DNA of 64,000 bases from assembly GCA_040219515.1 (NCBI GenBank), contig JAVJSI010000011.1, positions 1 to 64,000 on the forward strand, given 5' to 3'. Position 1 is the stretch's first letter; each line of letters starts with the position of its first letter. Below the pieces are notes generated by a model that was not told where the DNA came from, searched no databases, and saw only the letters and a program-made list of their open reading frames with translations. This DNA comes from Acidimicrobiales bacterium. GTDB taxonomy: Bacteria > Actinomycetota > Acidimicrobiia > Acidimicrobiales > Aldehydirespiratoraceae. A program made the translations under genes and the position numbers. Shown in pieces: positions 51,644-60,068 of this stretch.

Positions 51644-52564
51644 ATGCGTCGCGACATCGACGAGATCATCCCGGCTGCACTGGACGGGGAGCGAGTCGAC
51701 CGCGCCGTCGCGCTCGTGAGCGAACTCAGCCGGTCGGCGGTCGTCAAGCTCATCGACGGCGGGTCGGTGCGCCTCGACGCTCGCCGGATCACCTCGGCCT
51801 CGGAGCGGGTCCACGAGGGTCAGCAGCTCGAGGTGACCATGCCCGACGAGGTCGACCCGAGACCGGCCCCCGATCCGGCGGTCCTGTTCGAGGTTCGTCA
51901 CGAGGACGACCACATCGTGGTGATCGACAAGCCCGCCGGCCTGGTCGTGCATCCGGGGGCCGGCAATGCCGACGCCACACTCGTGAACGGGCTCGTGCAC
52001 CGTTTCCCGGAACTGGCCGACGTCGGCGAGGTCCACCGGCCGGGCATCGTCCACCGGCTCGATCGGGGTACGTCGGGTCTGCTGGTCGTCGCCCGCACGG
52101 CCGAGGCCCACGCCGAATTGGTCCGGCAGATGTCGGCCCACGAGCCCGAACGCATCTACACGGCATTGGCATGGGGGCATCTCGAGCACGACAAGGGGAC
52201 GATCGACGCGCCGATCGGGCGTTCGCCGCGCCAACCCACCCGGATGGCGGTGAGCGATCAGGGTCGGCGAGCGGTCACCCACTACACCGTCGACGAACGT
52301 TTCGATCTGCCCCGGGCGACCACGCTGGTCACCTGCCGGTTGGAGACCGGGCGCACCCACCAGATCCGCGTGCACCTACGCGCCATCGGCCACCCCGTGG
52401 TCGGCGACCGCGACTACGACGGCGGCCGTCCCGGACTCGACCCCGGACGTCCGTTCCTGCACGCCGGCGAACTCCGCTTCGTGCATCCGGCCACCGGGGC
52501 GCCCGTGGCGATCACCTCACCGCTGCCACCCGACCTGGTCGACTGTCTGGCCCTGTGTTCCTGA
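51644..52564 (+). CDS. rluD: 23S rRNA pseudouridine synthase, RluD type
   Basis: A 306-aa RluA/RluD-family enzyme. An S4-like RNA-binding domain (about 14-66) precedes the catalytic domain with HRLDRGTSGLLVVA; Asp140 is the nucleophile. ETGRTHQIRVHL and the C-terminal LHAGELRF block complete it. Normally lspA lies just upstream; here only 25 nt separate it from the DksA-like gene. It converges on the Rrf2 gene with 4 nt between stops. Confidence 0.92.
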   Translation: MRRDIDEIIPAALDGERVDRAVALVSELSRSAVVKLIDGGSVRLDARRITSASERVHEGQQLEVTMPDEVDPRPAPDPAVLFEVRHEDDHIVVIDKPAGLVVHPGAGNADATLVNGLVHRFPELADVGEVHRPGIVHRLDRGTSGLLVVARTAEAHAELVRQMSAHEPERIYTALAWGHLEHDKGTIDAPIGRSPRQPTRMAVSDQGRRAVTHYTVDERFDLPRATTLVTCRLETGRTHQIRVHLRAIGHPVVGDRDYDGGRPGLDPGRPFLHAGELRFVHPATGAPVAITSPLPPDLVDCLALCS

Positions 52565-52568
52565 TCGC

Positions 52569-53015
52569 TCAGGTCTCGTCGAGCGAGGGCCACGGTGCCC
52601 GGCCACCGGCCATCTCGGCGATGTCGCTCAACGTGAACGAATCGAGGAAGGTCCGCATGTGGGTGCCGGCTGCTCCCCAGATCGTGAGCAGTACGCACTG
52701 ACCCTCGTGGTCGCAGGCGCCGTCGGTGTGGGGCTCGCCGAAGTCGCCGGCGGTGATCGGACCGTCGACGGCCCGCACGATCTCGGAGAGCCGAATCGCG
52801 TTGGGCTCGCGGGCAAGGACGTAGCCGCCGCCGACGCCTCGCTTCGAGCGAACGAGACCGGCGCCCTTCAGGGCGAGCAGGATCTGTTCGAGGTAGGGCT
52901 GCGGGAGTCCGGTGCGCTCGGCGATCTCCCGCACGGAGGTCGGGGCGGCTTCGGTGTGGAGCGCGAGCGACAGAAGGGCTCGGGCCGCATAGTCACCTCG
53001 GGTTGAGACACGCAT
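52569..53015 (-). CDS. Rrf2-family transcriptional regulator
   Basis: A 148-aa winged-helix regulator. The N-terminal VSTRGDYAARALLSLAL, the recognition helix PQPYLEQILLALKGAGLV and the wing SKRGVGGGYVLAR are typical. Cys101 and Cys107 (CDHEGQC) are present but the third cysteine of IscR-type [2Fe-2S] clusters is not, so any cluster would need another ligand. Targets are unknown. The ATG lies 7 nt from TAGGCT. Confidence 0.87.
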   Translation of the reverse strand: MRVSTRGDYAARALLSLALHTEAAPTSVREIAERTGLPQPYLEQILLALKGAGLVRSKRGVGGGYVLAREPNAIRLSEIVRAVDGPITAGDFGEPHTDGACDHEGQCVLLTIWGAAGTHMRTFLDSFTLSDIAEMAGGRAPWPSLDET

Positions 53016-53022
53016 CGCCGCG

Positions 53023-53028
53023 AGCCTA
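53023..53028 (-). promoter_or_regulatory. -10 element TAGGCT, Rrf2 gene
   Basis: TAGGCT on the minus strand is 7 nt before the ATG at 53015. Confidence 0.5.
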
Positions 53029-53123
53029 GAACCTTCCTCGGCAATCTGACGGACGGCGGGGTCGTCGTCGGGCGAGGAAGGCGCGAGACTGGACGGGCAA
53101 CGCCCTCTGCCGATGGATCCACG

Positions 53124-54233
53124 ATGACCGACGACGAACCGACGTTGCCCGCCTACGGGCGCGGTTGCGTCACCGATCTGATCCCCGCCATTCTCGAACC
53201 GAGCGACGATCCGTCGAGCGACGCGATCGTCGGCCCGGAGATCGTCGACGCGCCATCCGTGGTGGTGCTGGTGCTCGACGGCCTCGGCTGGAACCAGCTC
53301 CAGTCCCGGGCTGCGATCGCGCCCACGCTCGCGTCGATGGCCGGTGGCCCAGTCACCACCGTGGCACCCTCGACCACCGCCACCGCCCTGACATCCATCA
53401 GCACGGGCACGACCCCGGGCCGACACGGCGTGGTGGGCTATCGCATCGACGTCGACGGCGAAGTGCTCAATGCGTTGCGCTGGACCACCCCGCGTGGCGA
53501 TGCCCGGCAACGCATCGTGCCCGGCGAGTTCCAGCGCGAGCCGGCGTTCCTGGGCCACCGACCGCTCGTGATCACGATGGCCGGCTTCGAGGGCACCGGG
53601 TTCACGATGGCGCATCTCGCCGACGTGCGGCATCGGGGGTGGCAGACGCTGCCCGGTATCGCGGTGAACATCCGCCAGGCCGTGGCGGCCGGCGAGCCGT
53701 TCGTCTACGCGTACTACGACGGCATCGACAAGACCGCTCATGTCTACGGCTTCGGTGAGCACTACGACGCCGAACTGGTCGCGTGCGACCGCCTGGTCGC
53801 CGACCTGATGATGGCGCTGCCCCGGGGCACGGCGATCGTGGTCACGGCCGACCACGGGCAGGTCGACTGCCTGGGTCACGGCGTGGCCCTCGCCGACGAG
53901 GTCGATCGTCACGTCGAACGGCAGAGCGGCGAGGCCCGGTTCCGGTGGCTGCACGCCGAAGCGGGTCATCGTCGCGACCTCCTCGACGCGGCAGACGGCG
54001 CTCACGGCGACACGGCGTGGGTCCGCTCGGTCGACCAGGTCATCGACGAGGGCTGGTTCGGTCCTGTGGTCACCGACGCCGCTCGCGCCCGGCTCGGCGA
54101 TGTGGCCGTCGTGGCGAAGGGACCGCACTACTTTCTCGACTCGGCCGACGCCCCACGTATCGAACTGGTCGGTCGGCATGGTTCACTGACCCCCGACGAG
54201 ATGCTCGTGCCGATGCTGAGCTTCGCCAGCTGA
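53124..54233 (+). CDS. Alkaline-phosphatase-superfamily phosphodiesterase
   Basis: A 369-aa protein of the type I phosphodiesterase/nucleotide pyrophosphatase family. The metal and nucleophile motifs are VVLVLDGLGWNQL (Asp) and PSTTATALTSISTGTTPGRHG (in part; the Thr in STTATAL is the likely nucleophile), then YYDGIDKTAHVYG and VTADHGQVD (Asp-His) near 250. No signal peptide is seen, so it may be cytosolic. Substrate unknown. It lies upstream of bpa. Confidence 0.83.
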   Translation: MTDDEPTLPAYGRGCVTDLIPAILEPSDDPSSDAIVGPEIVDAPSVVVLVLDGLGWNQLQSRAAIAPTLASMAGGPVTTVAPSTTATALTSISTGTTPGRHGVVGYRIDVDGEVLNALRWTTPRGDARQRIVPGEFQREPAFLGHRPLVITMAGFEGTGFTMAHLADVRHRGWQTLPGIAVNIRQAVAAGEPFVYAYYDGIDKTAHVYGFGEHYDAELVACDRLVADLMMALPRGTAIVVTADHGQVDCLGHGVALADEVDRHVERQSGEARFRWLHAEAGHRRDLLDAADGAHGDTAWVRSVDQVIDEGWFGPVVTDAARARLGDVAVVAKGPHYFLDSADAPRIELVGRHGSLTPDEMLVPMLSFAS

Positions 54234-54235
54234 CG

Positions 54236-54265
54236 CCTGCTTGCCGAAACCCTGCTTGCCAAAAC
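54236..54265 (+). repeat. 15-nt tandem repeat before bpa
   Basis: CCTGCTTGCCGAAAC and CCTGCTTGCCAAAAC lie head to tail between the phosphodiesterase stop and the bpa ribosome-binding site, differing at one position. Confidence 0.85.
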
Positions 54266-54277
54266 CCTGGAGCCACC

Positions 54278-54799
54278 GTGACCGACGCCCCATCCTCCGA
54301 GACGCCGGAACTGCTCGAGCACCCCGAGGTGCTCGAGGTCGCCGACCACGACACCGCCACCGATGAGGACGACGGCATCGACGAGACGATCGATCATCCG
54401 GCGAAGGTGATGCGGATCGGCACGATGATGAAGCAGTTGCTCGAGGAAGTGCGGGCGGCCACGCTCGACGAGCCGTCCCGCGACCGACTCCGCGAGATCT
54501 ACGACACCTCGATCACGGAGGTCGGATCGGCGCTCTCGCCCGATCTGCGCGAGGAGCTCCAGCGGCTCGCCTCACCGTTCACCGATGGTCAGACCCCCAC
54601 GAGCGCCGAGCTCCAGATCGCCCAGGCCCAACTCGTGGGATGGTTGGAAGGCCTGGTGCAGGGCATGCAGGCGATGCTCTTCGCTCAACAGATGGCTGCG
54701 CAGCAGCAGCTGCAGAGCATGCGGGGCCAGCTCGGTCCCGGGGGCCCGAACCCGGCCGCGCCCCACCCGACCGACGAACGAGCCGGCACCTACCTCTGA
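54278..54799 (+). CDS. bpa: Bacterial proteasome activator Bpa
   Basis: A 173-aa protein matching Bpa (Rv3780 type), an ATP-independent ring that opens the 20S proteasome. Family blocks are PAKVMRIGTMMKQLLEEVR, LSPDLREELQRLASPFTDG and AQLVGWLEGLVQGMQAMLFAQQMAA (in part), forming a four-helix bundle. The C-terminal GTYL matches the GQYL motif that inserts into the proteasome alpha ring. GTG start with TGGAG upstream. It implies 20S proteasome genes elsewhere in the genome. Confidence 0.9.
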   Translation: MTDAPSSETPELLEHPEVLEVADHDTATDEDDGIDETIDHPAKVMRIGTMMKQLLEEVRAATLDEPSRDRLREIYDTSITEVGSALSPDLREELQRLASPFTDGQTPTSAELQIAQAQLVGWLEGLVQGMQAMLFAQQMAAQQQLQSMRGQLGPGGPNPAAPHPTDERAGTYL

Positions 54800-54847
54800 A
54801 CCGGAAGTCGCGAGAGCGAGCGCTGGCGCGTCCGCCGGGGGCGCGGA

Positions 54848-54853
54848 TAGGGT
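54848..54853 (+). promoter_or_regulatory. -10 element TAGGGT of dnaE
   Basis: TAGGGT lies 97 nt before the dnaE GTG and just upstream of three TCCACA boxes, so the boxes would be in the early transcribed region. Confidence 0.4.
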
Positions 54854-54872
54854 CGAATCACAGCCATGTGAT

Positions 54873-54904
54873 TTGTCCACAGGGCGTCCACAGAGCGGTC
54901 CACA
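54873..54904 (+). promoter_or_regulatory. Three phased DnaA-like boxes before dnaE
   Basis: TTGTCCACA (54873-54881) matches the actinobacterial DnaA box. Two further TCCACA cores end at 54892 and 54904, giving 11- and 12-nt spacing, about one helical turn. They lie between the dnaE -10 and its start codon. Confidence 0.55.
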
Positions 54905-54950
54905 GCCGCCGCTCTCGCACCGAATCCATCCCGAACCAGTAGGGGAGCCC

Positions 54951-57900
54951 GTGGGGGACTCGTTCACCCATCTCCACGTCCACACCGAGTACTCGATGCT
55001 CGACGGTGCCTCGCGTCTCGACGACGTGATCCATGCCGCGGTCGTCGATGGCCAACCCGCCCTCGGGATCACCGACCACGGCAACATGTACGGCGTCCTC
55101 GACTTCTACCGGGGCTGTCGGGACCAGGGCATCAAGCCCATCATCGGCACCGAGATCTATCTCGCCCACGAGTCGCGGGCCGAGCGGCCGAGCCGCCGCG
55201 GCAAGGCCGATGACTCCGGCGGCGACACCGGCGGCGGCCAGAAGCTCTACTACCACGCGATCCTCCTGGCCGAGAACGACGTCGGCTACAAGAACCTGAT
55301 CCAGCTCTCGAGCCAGGCATTCCTGTCGGGCTACCACTACAAGCCCCGGGCCGACTGGGAACTGCTCGACAAGTACCACGAGGGACTGATCATCACCTCG
55401 GGCTGCCTCGGTGGTCATGTGCTCCAGAGCCTGATGCAGGGCCAGGAACAGGTCGCGTTGGAGCAGGCCGCTCGCTTCCAGGAGATCTTCGGACGCGACA
55501 ATTTCTTCATCGAGATCCAGGACCACGGGATCCCCGAACAGCGCCAGACCAACCCGATGCTGCTCGACATCGCCAGGAAGATCCAGGCACCGGTGTTGGC
55601 CACGAACGACAGCCACTACACCCACCAGCACGATGCCGAGGCCCACGACGCGCTGCTGTGCGTGCAGACGGGCTCGCTCCTGGCCGACACCGATCGGTTC
55701 AAGTTCCACGGCGACCAGCACTACCTGAAGAGCGCGGGCGAGATGCGCCGGCTCTTCAGCGAGGTGCCGTCGGCATGCGACAACTCGCTGTGGATCGCCG
55801 AGCGAGCCGACGTCACCATCGAGTTCGGCAAACCCCAGCTTCCCGAGTTCCCGCTCCCCGAGGGTTTCGAGAGCGACACCGCGTATCTCCGTCACCTCAC
55901 CTACGAAGGCGCCGAGCGACGCTGGGGCAAGAGCCTTCCCGAGCACATCGTCGAACGGCTCGACTACGAGCTCGGGGTCATCGACGACATGGGGTTCTCG
56001 GCGTACTTCCTCATCACCTGGGACCTCATCAAGTTCGCCCGCGACCGCGACATCCGGGTGGGCCCCGGCCGTGGTTCGGCCGCCGGTTGCGCGGTCGCCT
56101 ACACGCTCTGGATCACCGACCTCGACCCGATCAAGTACGACCTGCTGTTCGAGCGATTCCTCAACCCGTCGCGGGTGTCGATGCCCGACATCGACATGGA
56201 CTTCGACACCCGCTACCGCGACAATATGATCCGTTACGCAGCCGAGAAATACGGCCGCGACAATGTCGCCCAGATCGTCACCTTCAGCCAGATCAAGGCG
56301 CGGGCGGCGGTGCGCGACGCGGCCCGGGTGCTCGGCTATCCCTACGCCGTCGGCGACAAGGTCGCCAAGGCGATGCCACCGCTGATCATGGGTCGCGACA
56401 CCCCGCTGAAGTACTGCTTCGAGGAACACCCGAAGTACATCGACGGCTACAAGGCGGCCGGCGAACTGCGCGACATGGTCAGCGCCGACGCCGACATCAA
56501 TCGGGTTGTCGAGGTGGCCAAGGGGCTCGAGGGTCTCCGCCGCCAGGACGGCATCCACGCGGCCGCGGTGGTGATCACCAACGAACCACTCACCGAGTAC
56601 CTGCCCATCCAGCGCAAGCCGGAAGCGGGCAAGTCCATCGAGGAGGCCCCGGTCGTCACCCAGTACGAGATGCACGGGGTCGAAGACCTGGGCCTGCTCA
56701 AGATGGACTTCCTCGGCCTGCGAAACCTCGACGTGATCTCGGACTGTCTGCAGCTCATCGCGCAGACCCAACACGTCGCTCTCGACATCGACGCGGTGGC
56801 CCTCGACGACGAGGCCACGTTCGACCTGTTGAAGAAGGGCGACACGATCGGCGTGTTCCAGCTCGAATCGGGTCCGATGCGGGCGCTCATCCGGTCGCTG
56901 GCCCCCGACTCGTTCGACGACGTCGCCGCTCTCGTCGCGCTGTATCGGCCGGGCCCGATGGCGGCCAACATGCACAACGACTATGCCGATCGCAAGAACG
57001 GCCGCAAGCCCGTCGAGTACATCCACCCCGATGCCGAGGAACTCCTCGGCGACACCTACGGCCTGATGATCTATCAGGAGAGCGTCATGCGGATGGCGCA
57101 GAAGTTCGCCGGCTACTCACTGGCCGAAGCGGATTCGTTGCGCAAGGCGATGGGCAAGAAGATCCGCGAGGCGATGGAGAAGGAGCGCCAGAAGTTCACC
57201 GACGGCGTGGTGGCCAACGGCTACGAGCAGTCGCTGGCGGTCGAGATGTTCGACATCATCGCCCAGTTCGCCGACTACGCGTTCAACAAGAGCCATTCCT
57301 ACGGCTACGGCTACGTGGCGTACCAGATCGCCTATCTCAAGGCGAACTTCCCGGTCGAGTACCTGTCGGCCCTGCTCACCAGCGTCAAGACCAAGCTCGA
57401 GTCGGCCGCCGTCTACCTCAACGAGTGCCGGCTCATGGGCATCGAGGTCGAGGTGCCCGACATCAATCGTTCCGAGTCCGACTTCACGCCCGTCCCCGAC
57501 CTCCAGTGGCGTACGGCCGCCGCCGGCCGGGCCGACCCGTCGACCGACGCGAGTCCGGCGCATGCCGGGACGAACAGAGCTGCCACACCCGGCAACATCA
57601 TCTTCGGGCTGTCGGCGATCCGCAACGTCGGTGTCGGCTTCGTCGAGAAGGTGCTCCACGAACGCAATGCCAACGGCCCGTTCGCGTCATTCGTCGACTT
57701 CGTCGAGCGGGTCGAACTCGATGCGCTCAACAAGCGCACGATCGAGTCGTTGATCAAGGGCGGTGCCTTCGACTCGCTGGGCCACCCCCGCAAGGGCCTG
57801 TTGCAGGTCCACGAGCAGATCATCGATCTCACGGTGCAGCGGCGCAAGGAACACGACATGGGGGTCATGTCGCTGTTCGGCGAGCTCGACGACGGGCCGA

Positions 57901-58553
57901 GCTTCGACGAGCGTCCGGCCATCCCCGACACCGAGTTCGAGAAGATGCCCAAGCTGGCCCACGAGAAGGAGATGCTCGGGCTCTACATCTCCGATCATCC
58001 GCTGCTCGGTTTCGAAGGTCATGTGCGACGCAAGACCGACTGCACGCTCGGTGAGCTCGCCGATGGCGAGGACGGCGCGATCAAGAAGGTGGGCGGCGTC
58101 ATCACCAACCTCCAGCGCAAGTGGACCCGCAAGGGCGACCTCATGGCCGTGTTCGAGCTCGAGGATCTCGAGGGTTCCGTCGAGATCATGGTGTTCCCCC
58201 GCACGATGCAGGAGCACGGTCCCAAACTCGAGGACGACAAGATCGTGCTGGTGCGCGGTCGGCTCGAGAACGACGGCGATCTGCCCAAGCTGTTCGCCCA
58301 GGACATCGAGGTCATCGAGGACCTGGGCGACAATCAGCCGGTGCGGGTGCGGCTCGACCCGTCGGGTGGCTCCGAGAGCAAGCTGGCCGAGCTGAAGAGC
58401 ATCCTGAGCGCCCATCCGGGGGATTCGCCCGTCGAACTCCACCTCAGCGATCGGCGGGTGATCCGGCTGCCCGACGACTTCGCGGTGAACAACGCGAACG
58501 GCGTCGTTGCAGAGCTGCGGGTGCTTCTCGGACCCGATTCGATCCTGGTCTGA
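54951..58553 (+). CDS. dnaE: DNA polymerase III alpha subunit
   Basis: The replicative polymerase, 1200 aa. It has an N-terminal PHP domain (THLHVHTEYS, then GITDHGN), the polymerase palm with PDIDMDFD near residue 413 supplying catalytic Asp, GPGRGSAAGC, the tandem HhH region, and a C-terminal OB domain (GGVITNLQRKWTRKGDLMAV, in part). Its PHP metal residues look intact, so it may proofread as other actinobacterial DnaE1 enzymes do. A Thr/Ala/Pro-rich insert (about residues 845-880) separates thumb and HhH parts. GTG chosen because GGGGAG lies 4-9 nt upstream and the PHP domain begins at once. Confidence 0.95.
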   Translation: MGDSFTHLHVHTEYSMLDGASRLDDVIHAAVVDGQPALGITDHGNMYGVLDFYRGCRDQGIKPIIGTEIYLAHESRAERPSRRGKADDSGGDTGGGQKLYYHAILLAENDVGYKNLIQLSSQAFLSGYHYKPRADWELLDKYHEGLIITSGCLGGHVLQSLMQGQEQVALEQAARFQEIFGRDNFFIEIQDHGIPEQRQTNPMLLDIARKIQAPVLATNDSHYTHQHDAEAHDALLCVQTGSLLADTDRFKFHGDQHYLKSAGEMRRLFSEVPSACDNSLWIAERADVTIEFGKPQLPEFPLPEGFESDTAYLRHLTYEGAERRWGKSLPEHIVERLDYELGVIDDMGFSAYFLITWDLIKFARDRDIRVGPGRGSAAGCAVAYTLWITDLDPIKYDLLFERFLNPSRVSMPDIDMDFDTRYRDNMIRYAAEKYGRDNVAQIVTFSQIKARAAVRDAARVLGYPYAVGDKVAKAMPPLIMGRDTPLKYCFEEHPKYIDGYKAAGELRDMVSADADINRVVEVAKGLEGLRRQDGIHAAAVVITNEPLTEYLPIQRKPEAGKSIEEAPVVTQYEMHGVEDLGLLKMDFLGLRNLDVISDCLQLIAQTQHVALDIDAVALDDEATFDLLKKGDTIGVFQLESGPMRALIRSLAPDSFDDVAALVALYRPGPMAANMHNDYADRKNGRKPVEYIHPDAEELLGDTYGLMIYQESVMRMAQKFAGYSLAEADSLRKAMGKKIREAMEKERQKFTDGVVANGYEQSLAVEMFDIIAQFADYAFNKSHSYGYGYVAYQIAYLKANFPVEYLSALLTSVKTKLESAAVYLNECRLMGIEVEVPDINRSESDFTPVPDLQWRTAAAGRADPSTDASPAHAGTNRAATPGNIIFGLSAIRNVGVGFVEKVLHERNANGPFASFVDFVERVELDALNKRTIESLIKGGAFDSLGHPRKGLLQVHEQIIDLTVQRRKEHDMGVMSLFGELDDGPSFDERPAIPDTEFEKMPKLAHEKEMLGLYISDHPLLGFEGHVRRKTDCTLGELADGEDGAIKKVGGVITNLQRKWTRKGDLMAVFELEDLEGSVEIMVFPRTMQEHGPKLEDDKIVLVRGRLENDGDLPKLFAQDIEVIEDLGDNQPVRVRLDPSGGSESKLAELKSILSAHPGDSPVELHLSDRRVIRLPDDFAVNNANGVVAELRVLLGPDSILV

Positions 58554-58560
58554 GCTGCGT

Positions 58561-58578
58561 CGTCGGCGGCGACCGACG
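58561..58578 (+). terminator. Hairpin after dnaE
   Basis: CGTCGG and CCGACG pair perfectly over a 6-nt loop, 8 nt after the dnaE stop. No T-tract follows, so the terminator role is tentative. Confidence 0.35.
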
Positions 58579-58659
58579 GCCGGACACGCTGCGGCGCGAC
58601 ACGTTCACCGAACGTGAGGTTGCGATTCGCGCGTTCACCCTGAAAACTAGGTCGGTCCG

Positions 58660-58698
58660 ATGTTACGCGAGTGGGGGCCGGCAGCCGATGGCGATTGA
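58660..58698 (+). CDS. Possible 12-codon leader ORF
   Basis: ATG 58660 opens a 12-residue frame (MLREWGPAADGD) ending in a TGA that overlaps the downstream gene's start region by 11 nt. TAGGTC ends 6 nt before this ATG, near the leaderless pattern seen elsewhere. It could couple translation to the gene at 58688. Coding status is uncertain. Confidence 0.25.
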   Translation: MLREWGPAADGD

Positions 58699-59356
58699 AG
58701 TCGAAACGAAGGATTGCACGGCGGTCAGCGATGCCGAACTCGCGGAGATGGCAGACCTGTGCACGGAGTCGCCCAACGCATTCGAGGTCGGCCTTCTGTC
58801 CAAGCAGTGCGAGGCCTGGGTGCTCGTCACCGTCGCCAGCGAGGGCGGGAAGATCCGCGGCTACTCGTTCTGCACGCTCGAGCGCATCGGCGGCACCCCG
58901 AGTCTGTTGATCGGTGCGGGCCACATCTGCCGCAACACCAAGCGCGACACGGTGCTGCGCGCCATCATGACCGATCAGCTGCGCCGCAGCGTGCTGGCCT
59001 TCCCCGACGAAGACGTGCTCGTCGGTTCCCAGATCAACGATGCGGGCGCGTTCGAGGCCTACAAGTCGCTCGACGACATCGTTCCCCGGCCCGGCCACAA
59101 GGCCTCCGGCGAGGAGCGGGCCTGGGGTCGCCGTCTCGCCAAGCGCTTCGGCATCGACTCCGGCAGCTACGAGGACCGGGCCTTCATCAGCCGGGGTGGC
59201 GGTACCCAGCCGGTGCTGCTCGACCACTCGAGCGCCAAGCCCGAGAAGATCGACGCCGAAGTGGCCGCCCAGCTCGACGATCTCGACATCGCCGCCGGCG
59301 ACACACTGATCGCGTTCGGTTGGGCGATGGCCGAGGACCTCGAGAAGCTCCTCTGA
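58688..59356 (+). CDS. Conserved-type protein, possible acyltransferase fold
   Basis: A 222-aa soluble protein, unrecognised. The first ~130 residues alternate strands and helices in a way that resembles a GNAT acyltransferase (GKIRGYSFCTLERIGGTPSLL, in part, then DQLRRSVLAF), but the acetyl-CoA loop is not evident. The second half has SGEERAWGRRLAKRFG and a C-terminal acidic helix. The nitroreductase gene overlaps its stop. Confidence 0.6.
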   Translation: MAIEVETKDCTAVSDAELAEMADLCTESPNAFEVGLLSKQCEAWVLVTVASEGGKIRGYSFCTLERIGGTPSLLIGAGHICRNTKRDTVLRAIMTDQLRRSVLAFPDEDVLVGSQINDAGAFEAYKSLDDIVPRPGHKASGEERAWGRRLAKRFGIDSGSYEDRAFISRGGGTQPVLLDHSSAKPEKIDAEVAAQLDDLDIAAGDTLIAFGWAMAEDLEKLL

Positions 59357-59973
59357 ACGACACGCCAGGCGAGCCCACGTTCGCCGAGGTCGTCCGCCGC
59401 CGGCGGATGACGCGATCGTTCGAACCCACGGCCGTCGCCACGACCGTCGTCGATCGTCTGCTCGACCAGGCCCGCCGGGCCCCGTCGGCCGGCAACACCG
59501 CGGCCACCGAGTTCCTGGTGCTCGAGACCCCCGACGCGGTCGACCGCTACTGGGCGACCACGTTGAGCGACGAGCGGCGGGCCGCCTTTCCGTGGCCCCA
59601 GCTGTTGCGTGCGCCGCTGCTCATCGTGCCCTGGGTCGAACCCGCGGCCTACGTCGCCCGCTACGGAGAGGCCGACAAGGCCCACACCGGTCTCGGCGTC
59701 TCGGCCGGCGCGTGGCCCGTGCCCTACTGGTTCGTCGACGGCGGTGCCGTGGCGATGGCGCTGCTGCTCGCGGCCGAGGCCGAGGGTCTCGGCGCACTGC
59801 TGTTCGGCCTGTTCGAGCACGAGGCGGCGGTGCGGGAACGATTCGGCGTGCCCGAGGGTCGGCGTGCCGTCGGCACGATCGCACTCGGGCATCGGGCGCC
59901 CGATCGGCCGTCGGCCTCGGCAGCACGGCCCCGCCGGCCGCTCGCCGAGGTCGTCCATCGCGGCACCTGGTGA
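59353..59973 (+). CDS. Nitroreductase-family flavoprotein
   Basis: A 206-aa FMN-dependent oxidoreductase. The phosphate-binding start FAEVVRRRRMTRSFEP and RAPSAGNTAATEFLV are typical, as is GLGALLFGLFEHEAAVRE near the C-terminus. No conventional start precedes the conserved FAEVVRRRR segment closely; a CTG at 59353 would overlap the preceding stop (CTGA), mirroring the GTGA overlaps in this window, while ATG 59407 would cut into the conserved region. A TTG about 36 nt further up is another option. Substrate unknown. Confidence 0.75.
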   Translation: MNDTPGEPTFAEVVRRRRMTRSFEPTAVATTVVDRLLDQARRAPSAGNTAATEFLVLETPDAVDRYWATTLSDERRAAFPWPQLLRAPLLIVPWVEPAAYVARYGEADKAHTGLGVSAGAWPVPYWFVDGGAVAMALLLAAEAEGLGALLFGLFEHEAAVRERFGVPEGRRAVGTIALGHRAPDRPSASAARPRRPLAEVVHRGTW

Positions 59974-60028
59974 CCCGGGGGAATCCCGCAGGGCCACGGT
60001 GGGTTGGTGCGAAAGTACAGCCCGCCAC

Positions 60029-60034
60029 TACCCT
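60029..60034 (+). promoter_or_regulatory. -10 element TACCCT, OB-fold/thiolase operon
   Basis: TACCCT lies 35 nt before the ATG at 60069. The leader ends with a GGAGG ribosome-binding site. Confidence 0.4.
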
Positions 60035-60068
60035 CGGCGCTGTCCCACAGTCCCGAACCGGAGGCACG

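Noticed and set aside
54858-57026. A 722-codon open frame antisense to dnaE, and similar long frames opposite other genes (for example 2553-4412 and 23185-25425)
   Set aside because: They mirror codon structure of the true genes in GC-rich DNA, are rich in His, Arg, Gly and Asp, and contain no recognisable domain.
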